A stretch of 46,560 nucleotides of DNA from contig DBTR01000081.1 of the NCBI GenBank assembly GCA_002307145.1, positions 1-46,560 of the forward strand, written 5' to 3'. This document shows, one piece after another, positions 1-9,217 of the stretch. The notes beneath the pieces were generated by a model, which had not been told where the DNA came from, searched no databases, and saw only the letters and a program-made list of their open reading frames with translations. Positions within the stretch are counted from its first letter, which is position 1; every line of letters begins with the position of its first letter. The stretch comes from Rhodospirillum sp. UBA1311. Its GTDB lineage: Bacteria; Pseudomonadota; Alphaproteobacteria; Rhodospirillales; Rhodospirillaceae. Both the position numbers and the translations under genes were made by a program.

Positions 1-291
1 TGTCCACAAAACCGGCAGCAGCTCAATTCACAGTCCACTCCATCCGGTCAGGTCAGATCTAACAACAAGACCCAAAAACGCAACGCTCCAGACTCGGCTT
101 TCCTCTGCATAAAAATTCCAGGTGAAATTGTTTCCGGCGGACCGGAACCTTCGCTGCCACTGGTCAATTGGAGGTCGCCGTGTTCCTATTAAACTGTGGA
201 GTTCAGATTTGTTCCGGAGATTGACCCGGCCAGGCTGCGCGCCAAATATCCTCGGCCAACCGGCTATGCATTTGTACCGAATGGTGGCGGC

Positions 292-3200
292 ATGACGTCA
301 TTTAGACTGGCTCGCGAACTCCGCCGTATAGCCTCCTTCCTCTTCGCGGAGGAAAAGCCGAGAAAATCGATCATTGCGATCGCAATCATCGACGTGTTTG
401 TCGTCTGCATTATCGCCTACGCCCTGTCGGCGGCATATCAAAGCGACCGTGAAAAGGCGACGATAACGCTCAGCAGCTTGTCGCAATCGATAGACGGGAA
501 CTTATCCCGGCGTATCGACAGGATCGACATAAGCCTGCTCGCGATCGTCGATGAAGTTGAACGCAGAATTGACAATGGCGCGATTGATAGCATCACGCTG
601 AGCATTCTTGGCGGGCACTATGATGAGCGCGTTCCCGAAGCTCTCGGAATGCTGATTTCCAACGCGCATGGCCGCGTTATCTACTCCTCGCCAAAGGCCG
701 AACTCAACGATATTTACACCTCAAGCGAGTCACGCTTCATCTACCAAAGCGATACGGCGTCGGGCGCGCTGTTCATTTCTCCGCCTTTTTTGACCCACGC
801 CGGGAACCATCCGATCATCGTGTTGTCCCGGTCCTACCAAACCACCGACGGAGCGTTTGGCGGCGTCGTTGCCGAAGCCATCTCCCTCGAATCGCTGTCC
901 ATCGTCCTGTCTTCCGCCACGGCGCTGGGCCCCAGCGGAATGGCGACAATATGGGACGAACGACTGGGGCTGGTCGCGCAGTATCCTCCGACGCCTCCCC
1001 GTATTCAGAGCGGCGCCAAACCATCCACACAACTGGGAGAGTTGATCGGCAACAATTCCGACCCCCGCCTCTATACACACACTCCGGAAGAGTTTGGCAA
1101 CAAGACCCGAATCGCATATTTCCGTAAGGTCAGCCGTTGGCCTTTGTCTCTCTCGGTCGGATTGATTGAAAACGACGTGATGGCAAAATGGTGGGGTGAA
1201 GCCGCCGTGCTCGGCAGCCTCGGCCTAGCGTTCGTGATCGCCTCAATCTTCGGCCTCAAGGCCTATACGCGGTATCAGGGCGTCCTGCGGGAGAGTGAGA
1301 CGCGCTACAAAAGCCTGTTCGACCACATGCAGGCCGGATTTTCCCTGCGAGAGATTGTCTTCAACGACACAGGGAACCCCTCCGACTTTCGGTTCTTGGC
1401 GGTCAACGACGCCTACCTCCGAATTTTCGGTCTCGCGCCAGAGGATGTGTTTGGCAAAACCCTGTCGCAGATATTCTCGCACCCACACAAGGACATCGCC
1501 ACCTGGACTGCGGCGTATACCAAGACCGCCACGATCGGCGAACCGGGGCATTTTGAAGCCTACTCCTCGGCTACGGGAAAGTGGCTCGACGTCGTTACCT
1601 ATCGGACCGAGCCAGGCAAGATTGCGGTCCTTTCCACCGACATCAGCGACCGTAAATTCGCCGAGGCGAGGGTGCAACGTCTCTCTCGGCTCTATGCCGC
1701 CCTCAGTCAATGCAACCAAGCTATTGTACGCTGCACCAACCAAGAGGAGCTATTTCCCCTGGTCTGTCGTGCCGCCGTCGATTTCGGCGGGATGAGCGGA
1801 GCATGGATCGGGCTTCATGATGAGGGGTCGGAGGACGTTCGCCCGGTCGCGTCCTACGGTCTTGATCTGGCGGTATTCAAGGAACTCAAGATCTCTGTCA
1901 ATGAAACCGACCCGATCGGTCGAGGCCCCACCGGTTGCGCAATTCGCGACAATCGACCGTTCTGGGCCAACAACATCTCCGAAGACCCGGCATTCGAGCC
2001 CTGGCGGGCACTGACCAATGCGACGGGATACGCCTCGGGTGCTGCGCTCCCCCTGCGCCGGCGGGGGAAACCAATCGGATGCATGACGCTTTATTGCAAT
2101 GAGACCGATGCATTCGACGACGACGCCCAAAAGCTCCTTATCGAGATGGCGTCCGACGTAGCGTATGCACTCGATAACTTCGACCGGGAAGCCGAGCGCT
2201 GTCTGAACGAAGCGCGGGTCAATGAGCTCGCGTTTTTCGACCAATTGACCGGGCTCGCCAACCGGGCCTTGCTCGCCGATCACATTCGCCACGCGATGGC
2301 GATGCGTGGCGGCACCCACAATGCACTGCTGTTCATCGATCTCGACGACTTTAAAACCGTCAACGACACGCTCGGCCACGACCGCGGCGACTTTCTCCTG
2401 AAACAAATTGCCCAGCGCCTCACGGCATTAGCCCAAGCCGGGGACACGGTAGCCCGGTTTGGCGGCGACGAGTTTGTGCTGCTCCTGTTGGGACTTGCGC
2501 CCGAGGAAACCGAGGCAGCCACGAACGCCGAAATCGTCGGCAAGACGATTCTCGCCGCAATTGAGCAGCCGCTCCAACTCGACGACATTTCCTACCGCTG
2601 CACCGCGAGCATCGGCGTGACCATATTCGGGAAACACCCATGCTCCATCGACGAACTGTTGAAGCAGGCCGACATCGCGATGTACAAGGCCAAAGGCACG
2701 GGACGCAACGCCATCCGGTTCTACGATCCGGTGATGCAATCCAGCATTATGGACCGACTTTCGCTGAAGGCGGACCTCAGCGAGGCAATCCGCCTGGGGC
2801 AACTCACGCTCCACTATCAGCCACAGGTCTTGTACGATGATCGGATCGTCGGAGCCGAAGCTCTAGTCCGGTGGCACCACCCCACGCGCGGACTGATCTC
2901 ACCGGCCAATTTTATTCCGCTCGCGGAGGAAACCGGCCTGATCCTTCCCCTCGGAGAATGGGTCCTCAAGGCCGCATGCATGCAACTTGCCGAATGGGCC
3001 GAAACTGCGGCACTGGCGCATCTCACGGTCGCGATCAACGTCAGCACCCAGCAGTTCCGTGATCCCAACTTCGTCGCGCGGGCAATCGCGATCATCCAGG
3101 AGACCGGGGTCGACCCCAAGCTCGTGAAACTCGAACTCACGGAAAGCCTGATGGTCGTGAACTTTTACGACATCATCGAAAAGATGAATGTCCTCAAAGA

Positions 3201-3525
3201 TAAGGGCATCCACTTCTCTCTCGACGACTTCGGAACGGGATATTCTTCTCTGGCATACCTGAAGCGTCTTCCCTTCGAGCAACTCAAAATCGATAAGAGC
3301 TTCATCCGCGACCTGTTGATCGATCCGAGCGACGCCGCCATCGCCCGCACCATCGTTGCCTTGGCACATAGTCTTGGCCTCGATGTCATCGCCGAAGGCG
3401 TCGAAACCGACGAGCAACGTCGTCTCCTCATCGAGATTGGATGCCGGTCATTCCAAGGCTATCTGTTTAGCCGAGCGCTCGAACCGAAGGACTTTGAATC
3501 CTATGTCCTCAAAACGCTGGTTTGA
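292..3525 (+). CDS. Membrane PAS-GAF-GGDEF-EAL cyclic-di-GMP signalling protein
   Basis: This is a bifunctional-type c-di-GMP synthase/phosphodiesterase of about 1077 aa. A first membrane segment lies near residues 24-46, followed by an extracytoplasmic Cache-like sensor region to about residue 300 and a second membrane segment around 302-325. PAS (about 338-455), GAF (about 463-633), GGDEF and EAL domains follow. The GGDEF half has FDQLTGLANR and an intact FGGDEF site near residue 722. The EAL half has EALVRW near 853, DDFGTGYSSLAYLKRLP, a KIDKSFIRDL segment and AEGVET, so both catalytic signatures look complete. The reading frame stays open upstream to a GTG at 196. I prefer ATG 292 because it sits just before the basic/membrane N-terminus, but no strong Shine-Dalgarno decides it. 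Its DNA looks less GC-biased than the neighbours, which may indicate transfer. The signal sensed is unknown. Confidence 0.9.
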   Translation: MTSFRLARELRRIASFLFAEEKPRKSIIAIAIIDVFVVCIIAYALSAAYQSDREKATITLSSLSQSIDGNLSRRIDRIDISLLAIVDEVERRIDNGAIDSITLSILGGHYDERVPEALGMLISNAHGRVIYSSPKAELNDIYTSSESRFIYQSDTASGALFISPPFLTHAGNHPIIVLSRSYQTTDGAFGGVVAEAISLESLSIVLSSATALGPSGMATIWDERLGLVAQYPPTPPRIQSGAKPSTQLGELIGNNSDPRLYTHTPEEFGNKTRIAYFRKVSRWPLSLSVGLIENDVMAKWWGEAAVLGSLGLAFVIASIFGLKAYTRYQGVLRESETRYKSLFDHMQAGFSLREIVFNDTGNPSDFRFLAVNDAYLRIFGLAPEDVFGKTLSQIFSHPHKDIATWTAAYTKTATIGEPGHFEAYSSATGKWLDVVTYRTEPGKIAVLSTDISDRKFAEARVQRLSRLYAALSQCNQAIVRCTNQEELFPLVCRAAVDFGGMSGAWIGLHDEGSEDVRPVASYGLDLAVFKELKISVNETDPIGRGPTGCAIRDNRPFWANNISEDPAFEPWRALTNATGYASGAALPLRRRGKPIGCMTLYCNETDAFDDDAQKLLIEMASDVAYALDNFDREAERCLNEARVNELAFFDQLTGLANRALLADHIRHAMAMRGGTHNALLFIDLDDFKTVNDTLGHDRGDFLLKQIAQRLTALAQAGDTVARFGGDEFVLLLLGLAPEETEAATNAEIVGKTILAAIEQPLQLDDISYRCTASIGVTIFGKHPCSIDELLKQADIAMYKAKGTGRNAIRFYDPVMQSSIMDRLSLKADLSEAIRLGQLTLHYQPQVLYDDRIVGAEALVRWHHPTRGLISPANFIPLAEETGLILPLGEWVLKAACMQLAEWAETAALAHLTVAINVSTQQFRDPNFVARAIAIIQETGVDPKLVKLELTESLMVVNFYDIIEKMNVLKDKGIHFSLDDFGTGYSSLAYLKRLPFEQLKIDKSFIRDLLIDPSDAAIARTIVALAHSLGLDVIAEGVETDEQRRLLIEIGCRSFQGYLFSRALEPKDFESYVLKTLV

Positions 3526-3905
3526 AGCGCCTTAGGGGGGGGGCGTCGACGGGTGCTGTGGCCCTAGAGGCCTCCTCCAAAGGAGGCTAGAATCCGGAGT
3601 CCCTTTGATTTGCTCTTCGCAATTTGGGCCGCACATTCGGGATTTTTTAGAGGTGTGTTGGTGTCATTTGATCTGGCCATATGACCGCTTTCCGCGAACT
3701 CAATCCGAAACCCGTCGTTCCGGTATCGGCCCCAACCCCGCCGTCCTGCAGCACGAGTCTCTCTACATTGCACGCAAAAACGAAAAGTAATGGGGTCGAG
3801 GGGACCGAGGTTCCCTCGCGGGTTTGGGCGGAGCCTGCCTTCTTATCTAGACAACCTTCCGCATATTGTCCCCCTTGCCAGGATTTGGGCCGGGGGCGCA
3901 TCTTG
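3526..3905. other. Gene-poor stretch with hairpin and decayed intergenic repeat
   Basis: I see no convincing gene in these 380 bases. Near 3568-3590 there is a small hairpin (CCTCC and GGAGG arms) that could end transcription of the GGDEF-EAL gene. Around 3773-3839 the sequence resembles the right half of the convergent-junction repeat described at 20532, 39959 and 44366: a CGCAAAAA stretch, then GGGTCGAGG, a GGAACC/GGTTCC-like stem and GGGCGGAGCC. It is degenerate and lacks an obvious left half. Open frames crossing the stretch have no ribosome binding site or family signature. Confidence 0.5.
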
Positions 3906-4214
3906 ATGGCTGGAAAATCAACGAGTCGGAGTGGTTGGGGCATGGGTTTGCGGATACGGAAGATCGTGCGGATCCTGCCTGGGGTTCGGGTGAACTTGAG
4001 CAAGGGCGGCGGGAGTTTGTCGCTTGGCGGGCGGGGGTTGTCGGTCAACCTCGGCAAGGATGGGGTTCGCACCACGGCGGGGATGCCGGGAAGCGGGATT
4101 TCGTATTCGACGCGCGCGCCGTGGGCTGCGGGCGGGGCCGGGTTCAAGCCTTGGGCGGTGGTGGCGGCGGTGGCGGCGCTTCTGGTGCTGGCTTACCTCG
4201 CGTTCGGGGCATGA
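3906..4214 (+). CDS. DUF4236 domain protein with C-terminal membrane segment
   Basis: Small protein of about 102 aa. The block RIRKIVRILPGVRVNLSKGG followed by SLGGRGLSVNLGKDGVRTT and GMPGSG is the typical DUF4236 pattern. These are small beta-rich bacterial domains of unknown function, often at the start of a protein. The C-terminus (WAVVAAVAALLVLAYLAFGA) is a single membrane helix. ATG 3906 has a G-rich sequence upstream. ATG 3942 (MGLRIRK) is a serious alternative, since family members usually begin at this point. The stop codon overlaps the ATG of the following MFS gene, so the two are probably translated from one mRNA. No specific function can be assigned. Confidence 0.75.
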   Translation: MAGKSTSRSGWGMGLRIRKIVRILPGVRVNLSKGGGSLSLGGRGLSVNLGKDGVRTTAGMPGSGISYSTRAPWAAGGAGFKPWAVVAAVAALLVLAYLAFGA

Positions 4215-5389
4215 CCGGGCGGGCGCGCACGGTTGCGATTTTCTGCCTCGGTCTGTCGCAGCTTCTGCACTGGGGACTTTCCTACTACCTGATCGGCGTG
4301 TTCGGCGGTCGGATCGCCGCCGACCTGGGCTGGTCCCATGCGACGGTGTATTCCGGGTTTTCCCTGGCGCTGCTGGTGATGGGGGTTTTGTCGTCGCCGG
4401 TCGGGCGGCTGGTGGACCGCGTCGGCGGGCGGATGCCGATGAGTCTGGGCGCGGTGCTGGCGGCGGCGGGGTGCATGCTGCTGGCGATCGGGCACGACTA
4501 CTGGATCTATCTGCTCGCCTGGGTGGCGCTTGGCGCGGCGATGCGGCTGACGCTCTACGACGCGGCGTTCGCGGCTTTGGCCAAGGCCTTCGGCACCGGC
4601 GCGAAGCGGCCGATCGCGCAGATCACCCTGCTCGGCGGGCTGGCCTCGACGGCGTTCTGGCCGTTCGGCAACTTGCTGGCCGAAACCTGGGGCTGGCGTG
4701 GCGCGTGCTGGGTTTACGCAAGCATCGCGATCGCCTCGATTCCCTTGTTCCTGACCCTGCCGCGCGTCGCCGCGCCGGGCGGGGCGCAGGCCGAGGCGGA
4801 GCCGCCGCTGCCACCGCCGCCACCCCCGTCGAAGCTCGCCGCCTGGCTGTTCGCCTACACCGTCGGCGGGTTGAATTTCCTCAATGCGGCGTTTTCGGCG
4901 CACATGATCGTGGTGCTCGCGGCCCTGGGGCTGGCCCTGCCGGTGGCGGTGTGGGTGGCGTCGCTGCGCGGCATCGGGCAGTCGTCGGCGCGATTTTGCG
5001 AGGTGGCGTTCGGCGGGCGGATCAACCCGCTCAACCTCCATCTCGGCGCGGCACTGGGCTTTCCCTTGAGTTTCATCGCGGGGGTATGGAGCGGCGACTG
5101 GCTGGTCGCGGCGATGGCCTTCGCGCTGGTCTACGGCGCGTCCAACGGCCTGATGTCGATCACCCGGGGCACGCTGCCCCTGGTGCTGTTCGACCCGCGC
5201 ACCTACGGCGCGACGGTGGGCAAGCTGCTTACCCCCGGGTTCGTTCTCGCGGCGGTCGCGCCTTCGGCCTACGCGGCGCTGCTCGACGGCTTCGGCCCGC
5301 GCGCGACGCTCTGGGTTTCGGCGTTCCTGGCTCTCACGATTACCGCCGCCGCAGGGGTGCTGCGGCGGCGGTTCTATCGCCCGATCTGA
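4211..5389 (+). CDS. MFS transporter
   Basis: Protein of about 392 aa with a 12-helix major facilitator layout: helices appear in two halves separated by a proline-rich cytoplasmic loop (residues about 195-205, a run of prolines). The loop after helix 2 carries the MFS motif-A-like GRLVDRVGGRMP. The frame is open further upstream, but ATG 4211 overlaps the stop of the DUF4236 gene in an ATGA arrangement and is directly followed by the first hydrophobic helix (VAIFCLGLSQLLHWGL), so it is the natural start. The substrate cannot be read from the sequence. It is likely cotranscribed with the DUF4236 gene. Confidence 0.85.
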   Translation: MTGRARTVAIFCLGLSQLLHWGLSYYLIGVFGGRIAADLGWSHATVYSGFSLALLVMGVLSSPVGRLVDRVGGRMPMSLGAVLAAAGCMLLAIGHDYWIYLLAWVALGAAMRLTLYDAAFAALAKAFGTGAKRPIAQITLLGGLASTAFWPFGNLLAETWGWRGACWVYASIAIASIPLFLTLPRVAAPGGAQAEAEPPLPPPPPPSKLAAWLFAYTVGGLNFLNAAFSAHMIVVLAALGLALPVAVWVASLRGIGQSSARFCEVAFGGRINPLNLHLGAALGFPLSFIAGVWSGDWLVAAMAFALVYGASNGLMSITRGTLPLVLFDPRTYGATVGKLLTPGFVLAAVAPSAYAALLDGFGPRATLWVSAFLALTITAAAGVLRRRFYRPI

Positions 5390-5398
5390 GATCGCGGA

Positions 5399-8032
5399 TC
5401 AGTTCATGCTCTGGACGATGATCGACTTGCCTTCAGCCAGCATCCGCGCCTTGCGCTTGCCCTGAACGAAGAAGATCAGGACGAGCAGCGCCAACGCCGG
5501 AAGCATCAGCCATTCGCGCGCCATGCGGTCGGTCGGCTGGGCGACGCCGACGATGGTGTCGCCCGCGTGAATGCCGAACTTCGCAGGCAGGCTGCCGAGT
5601 CGCACCGAGGTCACCTGGAGATTTTCGCCGAAGCCGCTGACCCCCAGGCCCGCGGTCGCGAGCTTCTGGACGCCGTTGGCGCCCTCGCCGACCTGCATCC
5701 GCACCAGCTTCGGCACGTCCTCGCCCATCTGATTGATCGACGAGAAGCGCACGAACAGGGGTTCGCCCGGCGCGAGCTTCGCCGCTTCGGAGATCAGGGT
5801 GCTGGCGGGCTGGAGGATGAACGGGTCCTCGATCATGTCGAGCCAGAAACCCGGGCGGAACAGGGTGAAGCAGATCAGCAGCAGCGCGCCGGTCTCGTAG
5901 ATCCGGTTCCTGATCACCAGCCAGTTCTGCGTCGCGCCGACGAATGCGACCATCGCCGCCGCCGAGCCCACCACCATGACGATGAACTCGATCGGGCCGT
6001 CGATGTCGATCATCAGGAGGCGCGGATTGAAGATGAAGATGAACGGCAGGAGCGCGGTGCGGATTTCATAGCGGAACCCCTGCACGCCGGTCTTCACCGG
6101 GTCGCCGCCCGAAATCGCGGCGGCGGCATAGGCCGCCAGCCCCACGGGTGGGGTCACGTCCGCCATCAGGCCGAAGTAGAACACGAACATGTGGACGGCG
6201 ACGAGCGGCAGCGCGAGATCGTTCTTGGCCGCGAGGTCGACCACCACCGGCGCCATCAGCGTGGCGACGACGACGTAGGCGGCGGTGGTCGGCATGCCCA
6301 TGCCGAGGATGATGCAGATCAGCGCGGTGAGCAGGAGCATCACCACCAGGCTGCCGCCCGAGATCAGCTCGACGATTTCGGTCATCACCAGGCCGATGCC
6401 GGTAAGCAGCACGGTGCCGACGATGATGCCCGCCGTCGAGGTGGCGATGCCGACGGTGGTCATGTTGCGCGCGCCCGCGACCAAGCCTTCGAACAGATCG
6501 ACCACGCCGCCCTTGAACTCGCCCTTGAGCCGCGCCTTCTGCCCACGGAAGAAGGCGGTGAGCGGGCGCTGGGTGAGGATCAGGATCACCAGGGTCATGG
6601 TGCCCCAGAAGCCCGAGAGACCGGGCGAGAGTTCCTCGACCATCAGGCACCAGATCAACACCACCACCGGCAGGATGAAGTGCAGGCCGGTGCGCGCGGT
6701 CAGGCCGAAGTCGGGAACCTTGACGAAGCCGGTGTTGGGGTCGTCGAGCGGCATGTCGGGGAACTGCGCGCGATAGGCGATCAAGGCGACGTAGGCGACC
6801 GCGACGCCCACCGCGATCACCGTCGAGGCGGCTTCGCCGAACACCACCTTGATCCAGGCGATGGCGTAATAGACGATGCCGGCGAGGACCACGGTCCCGG
6901 CCATGCCCATCAGGGTGCGGAGCATGCCGCTCATCATCGAGCGGGTGCGGGTCGTCGGCAGGCCCTTGAGGCCCATCTTCATCGCTTCGATGTCGACGAT
7001 GTAGAACAGCGAGCCGTAGGTGAGGATCGCCGGGAAGAACGCATGCTTGACCACTTCGGCGTAGGAGATGCCGACGTATTCGGCGATCAGGAACGCCGCG
7101 GCGCCCATCACCGGCGGCATGATCTGGCCGTTGACGCCCGCCGCGCACTCGATCGCGCCGGCTTTCACCGCGCTGTAGCCGACCCGCTTCATCAAGGGGA
7201 TGGTGAAGGTGCCGGTGGTCACGACGTTGGCGATCGAGGAGCCGGAGATCATCCCGGTGAGGCCGGAGGCGACCACGCCCGCCTTCGCCGGGCCGCCACG
7301 GAAGCCGCCCAGGATCGAGAACGCGAGCTGGATGAAGTAACCGCCCGCGCCCGCCTTTTCGAGGAGGGTGCCGAACAGCACGAACATGAACACGACGTTG
7401 GTGGAAACGCCGAGCGCGACGCCGAACACGCCTTCCGAGGTCAGCCACATCTGCGAGGCGACGCGCGAAATCGACGCGCCCTTGTGGGCGATCATGCCGG
7501 GAAGGTGCGGGCCGGCGAAGATATAGCCGAGCATCACGATCGCGATCACCATGATCGCGGGGCCGACGGCGCGACGCGCCATTTCGAGCAGCACCAGCAC
7601 GCCGACGACGCTGACCGCGACGTCGGTGGGGGTCGGCAGCCCGGGCCGCAGCGCGAGGTCGCGATACATCACCACGAGGTAGAGCGCCGCCCCCGCGCCC
7701 GCGAGGCCGAGAATCCAGTCGGCGACCGGCACCCGGTCGCGCGGCGAACGCACGAAGGCGGGATAGGAGAGCGCGGCGAGGAACACCGCGAAGGCGAGAT
7801 GGATCGACCGGGCGATGCCGTCGGTGATCACGCCGATATTGAAGATGTAGGGGAGCGGCGACGCATACCACAGCTGGAACAATGCCCAAGACAGGGCCAC
7901 CACCATCAACAATCGCGCCGTCAGGCCGGTGGGCTTGCGCCCGCCCATGTCGACGGCAGTGACCAGATCCTGGAGCGCCTCGGTGTCCACGGCATGGACC
8001 TCGGGCTTGGTGGTGTCGTTCGTGGTGGTCAT
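5399..8032 (-). CDS. TRAP-TAXI transporter fused 4TM/12TM permease
   Basis: An 877-aa integral membrane protein combining the small (DctQ-like) and large (DctM-like) TRAP permease subunits, as is usual for TAXI-type TRAP systems. The DctM part contains segments such as ASGLTGMISGSSIANVVTTG, INGQIMPPVMGAAAF-type sequence, and the repeat half GMGMPTTAAYVVVATLMAPV with ADVTPPVGLAAYAAAAISGG, which are typical of the family. The C-terminal ~150 residues carry extra hydrophobic segments and a soluble stretch. It works with the TAXI binding protein encoded just upstream, using an ion gradient for substrate uptake. It is the last gene of a minus-strand cluster running from rpiR. Substrate unknown; context suggests an amino- or keto-carboxylate. 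Confidence 0.92.
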   Translation of the reverse strand: MTTTNDTTKPEVHAVDTEALQDLVTAVDMGGRKPTGLTARLLMVVALSWALFQLWYASPLPYIFNIGVITDGIARSIHLAFAVFLAALSYPAFVRSPRDRVPVADWILGLAGAGAALYLVVMYRDLALRPGLPTPTDVAVSVVGVLVLLEMARRAVGPAIMVIAIVMLGYIFAGPHLPGMIAHKGASISRVASQMWLTSEGVFGVALGVSTNVVFMFVLFGTLLEKAGAGGYFIQLAFSILGGFRGGPAKAGVVASGLTGMISGSSIANVVTTGTFTIPLMKRVGYSAVKAGAIECAAGVNGQIMPPVMGAAAFLIAEYVGISYAEVVKHAFFPAILTYGSLFYIVDIEAMKMGLKGLPTTRTRSMMSGMLRTLMGMAGTVVLAGIVYYAIAWIKVVFGEAASTVIAVGVAVAYVALIAYRAQFPDMPLDDPNTGFVKVPDFGLTARTGLHFILPVVVLIWCLMVEELSPGLSGFWGTMTLVILILTQRPLTAFFRGQKARLKGEFKGGVVDLFEGLVAGARNMTTVGIATSTAGIIVGTVLLTGIGLVMTEIVELISGGSLVVMLLLTALICIILGMGMPTTAAYVVVATLMAPVVVDLAAKNDLALPLVAVHMFVFYFGLMADVTPPVGLAAYAAAAISGGDPVKTGVQGFRYEIRTALLPFIFIFNPRLLMIDIDGPIEFIVMVVGSAAAMVAFVGATQNWLVIRNRIYETGALLLICFTLFRPGFWLDMIEDPFILQPASTLISEAAKLAPGEPLFVRFSSINQMGEDVPKLVRMQVGEGANGVQKLATAGLGVSGFGENLQVTSVRLGSLPAKFGIHAGDTIVGVAQPTDRMAREWLMLPALALLVLIFFVQGKRKARMLAEGKSIIVQSMN

Positions 8033-8077
8033 ATTTCCCCCTTATCGTCTTGGCCGAGCGGCGACCTTATAGCAGAA

Positions 8078-8097
8078 GGGAGCGCATGCGCGCTCCC
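8078..8097 (-). promoter_or_regulatory. Intercistronic hairpin between TAXI binding protein and permease
   Basis: A perfect stem with 8-bp arms (GGGAGCGC / GCGCTCCC) and a 4-nt loop lies in the 88-nt gap between the binding-protein and permease genes. It has no T-run. It could stabilise the upstream mRNA and let the binding protein be made in excess of the permease, as is common for binding-protein transporters. That role is inference. Confidence 0.5.
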
Positions 8098-8120
8098 CCC
8101 AATTTTCAACGGGGCGGAGA

Positions 8121-9098
8121 TTACATCCAGCCCTTTTCCTTGTAGTACTTCACCGCGCCCGGATGCAGCGGAGCGGACAGACCGGCCTTGATCATGTCCT
8201 TCGGGTCGAGGTGGGCGAAGGCCGGGTGCAACTTCTTGAAATCTTCGAAGTTGTCGAACACCGCCTTGACCAGGTTGTAGACGATCGCGTCCGGAACCTT
8301 GGCCGAGGTGACGACGGTGGCGAGCACGCCGTAGGTCTTCACCGGGTCCGGGTTGCCCGCATACATGCCGCCCGGAATCGTGGCGACGGAATAGTACGGA
8401 TGTTCCTTGACCAGCTTGTCGACGGCCGGACCGGTCAACGGGATCAGCTTGGCGTTGCAGGCGGTGGTCGGGTCCTGGATCGCGGCGGACGGATGGCCGA
8501 CGCCGTAGATGAAGCCGTCGATCTTGTTGTCGCAGAGCGCCGGGCCCATTTCGTCGGGCTTCAATTCGCCGGCGAGGGAGAACTTCGACTTGGTCCAATC
8601 CATCGCGGCGAGGAGCTGTTCCATCGAGGCGAGCGTGCCGGAGCCGGGGTTGCCGACGTTGAAGCGCTTGCCGGCGAAGTCCTCGAACTTGTTCACGTTG
8701 GCGTCGCGGCGGGCGAGCACGGTGAACGGCTCCGGATGCACGGCGAACACGGCGCGCAGGTCGGAGACCTTGCCTTCGCCCGCGAACTGGGCCTTGCCTT
8801 CGTAGGCGTTGTACTGGACGTCGGACTGGGTCAGGCCGAAGTCGAGTTCGCCGGACTTGATCGCGTTGACGTTGAACACCGAGCCGCCCGTGGATTCGGT
8901 CGAGCAACGCACGCCGGTGGTCTTGTAATCCTTGTTCATCAGGCGGCAAACCGCGCCGCCGACCGCGTAGTACACGCCGGTGACACCGCCGGTGCCGATG
9001 GTGATGAAGCGCTGGTCGGCCGCCTCGGCGGAGACCGAGCCCACCATCATCGTGGCGAGGATGGCGGCGGATAGGATCGACTTCTTATGCAAACGCAT
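8121..9098 (-). CDS. TAXI family TRAP transporter solute-binding protein
   Basis: A 325-aa periplasmic protein. The N-terminus (basic MRLHKK, hydrophobic core, then SAEAAD) is a Sec signal peptide. The mature part begins with FITIGTGGVTGVYYAVGGA, the TAXI-family opening, followed by a VRCSTESTGGSVFNVNAIKS segment, also typical of the family. It captures the solute and delivers it to the fused TRAP permease encoded downstream. Its gene lies about 120 nt downstream of the aminotransferase gene on the same strand, so it may be in the same operon or have its own promoter. The ligand is not identifiable; TAXI proteins with known ligands often bind carboxylates or amino acids. Confidence 0.92.
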   Translation of the reverse strand: MRLHKKSILSAAILATMMVGSVSAEAADQRFITIGTGGVTGVYYAVGGAVCRLMNKDYKTTGVRCSTESTGGSVFNVNAIKSGELDFGLTQSDVQYNAYEGKAQFAGEGKVSDLRAVFAVHPEPFTVLARRDANVNKFEDFAGKRFNVGNPGSGTLASMEQLLAAMDWTKSKFSLAGELKPDEMGPALCDNKIDGFIYGVGHPSAAIQDPTTACNAKLIPLTGPAVDKLVKEHPYYSVATIPGGMYAGNPDPVKTYGVLATVVTSAKVPDAIVYNLVKAVFDNFEDFKKLHPAFAHLDPKDMIKAGLSAPLHPGAVKYYKEKGWM

Positions 9099-9217
9099 GA
9101 CGATAATCCCCGTGTTTGCGCGCCCGTCTTGTATCGGCGGGTCGGCTGTGTGCGTCCAGGTCCCGCGCCCCGGACATCCTGATGACGTTCACCCCGCGGG
9201 GGGCTTCGAGAAACTGC

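Noticed and set aside
5567..8191. 874-codon plus-strand open frame opposite the TRAP permease
   Set aside because: Very rich in His, Arg, Asp and Gly with no family signature; it is an antisense shadow of GC-biased codons.
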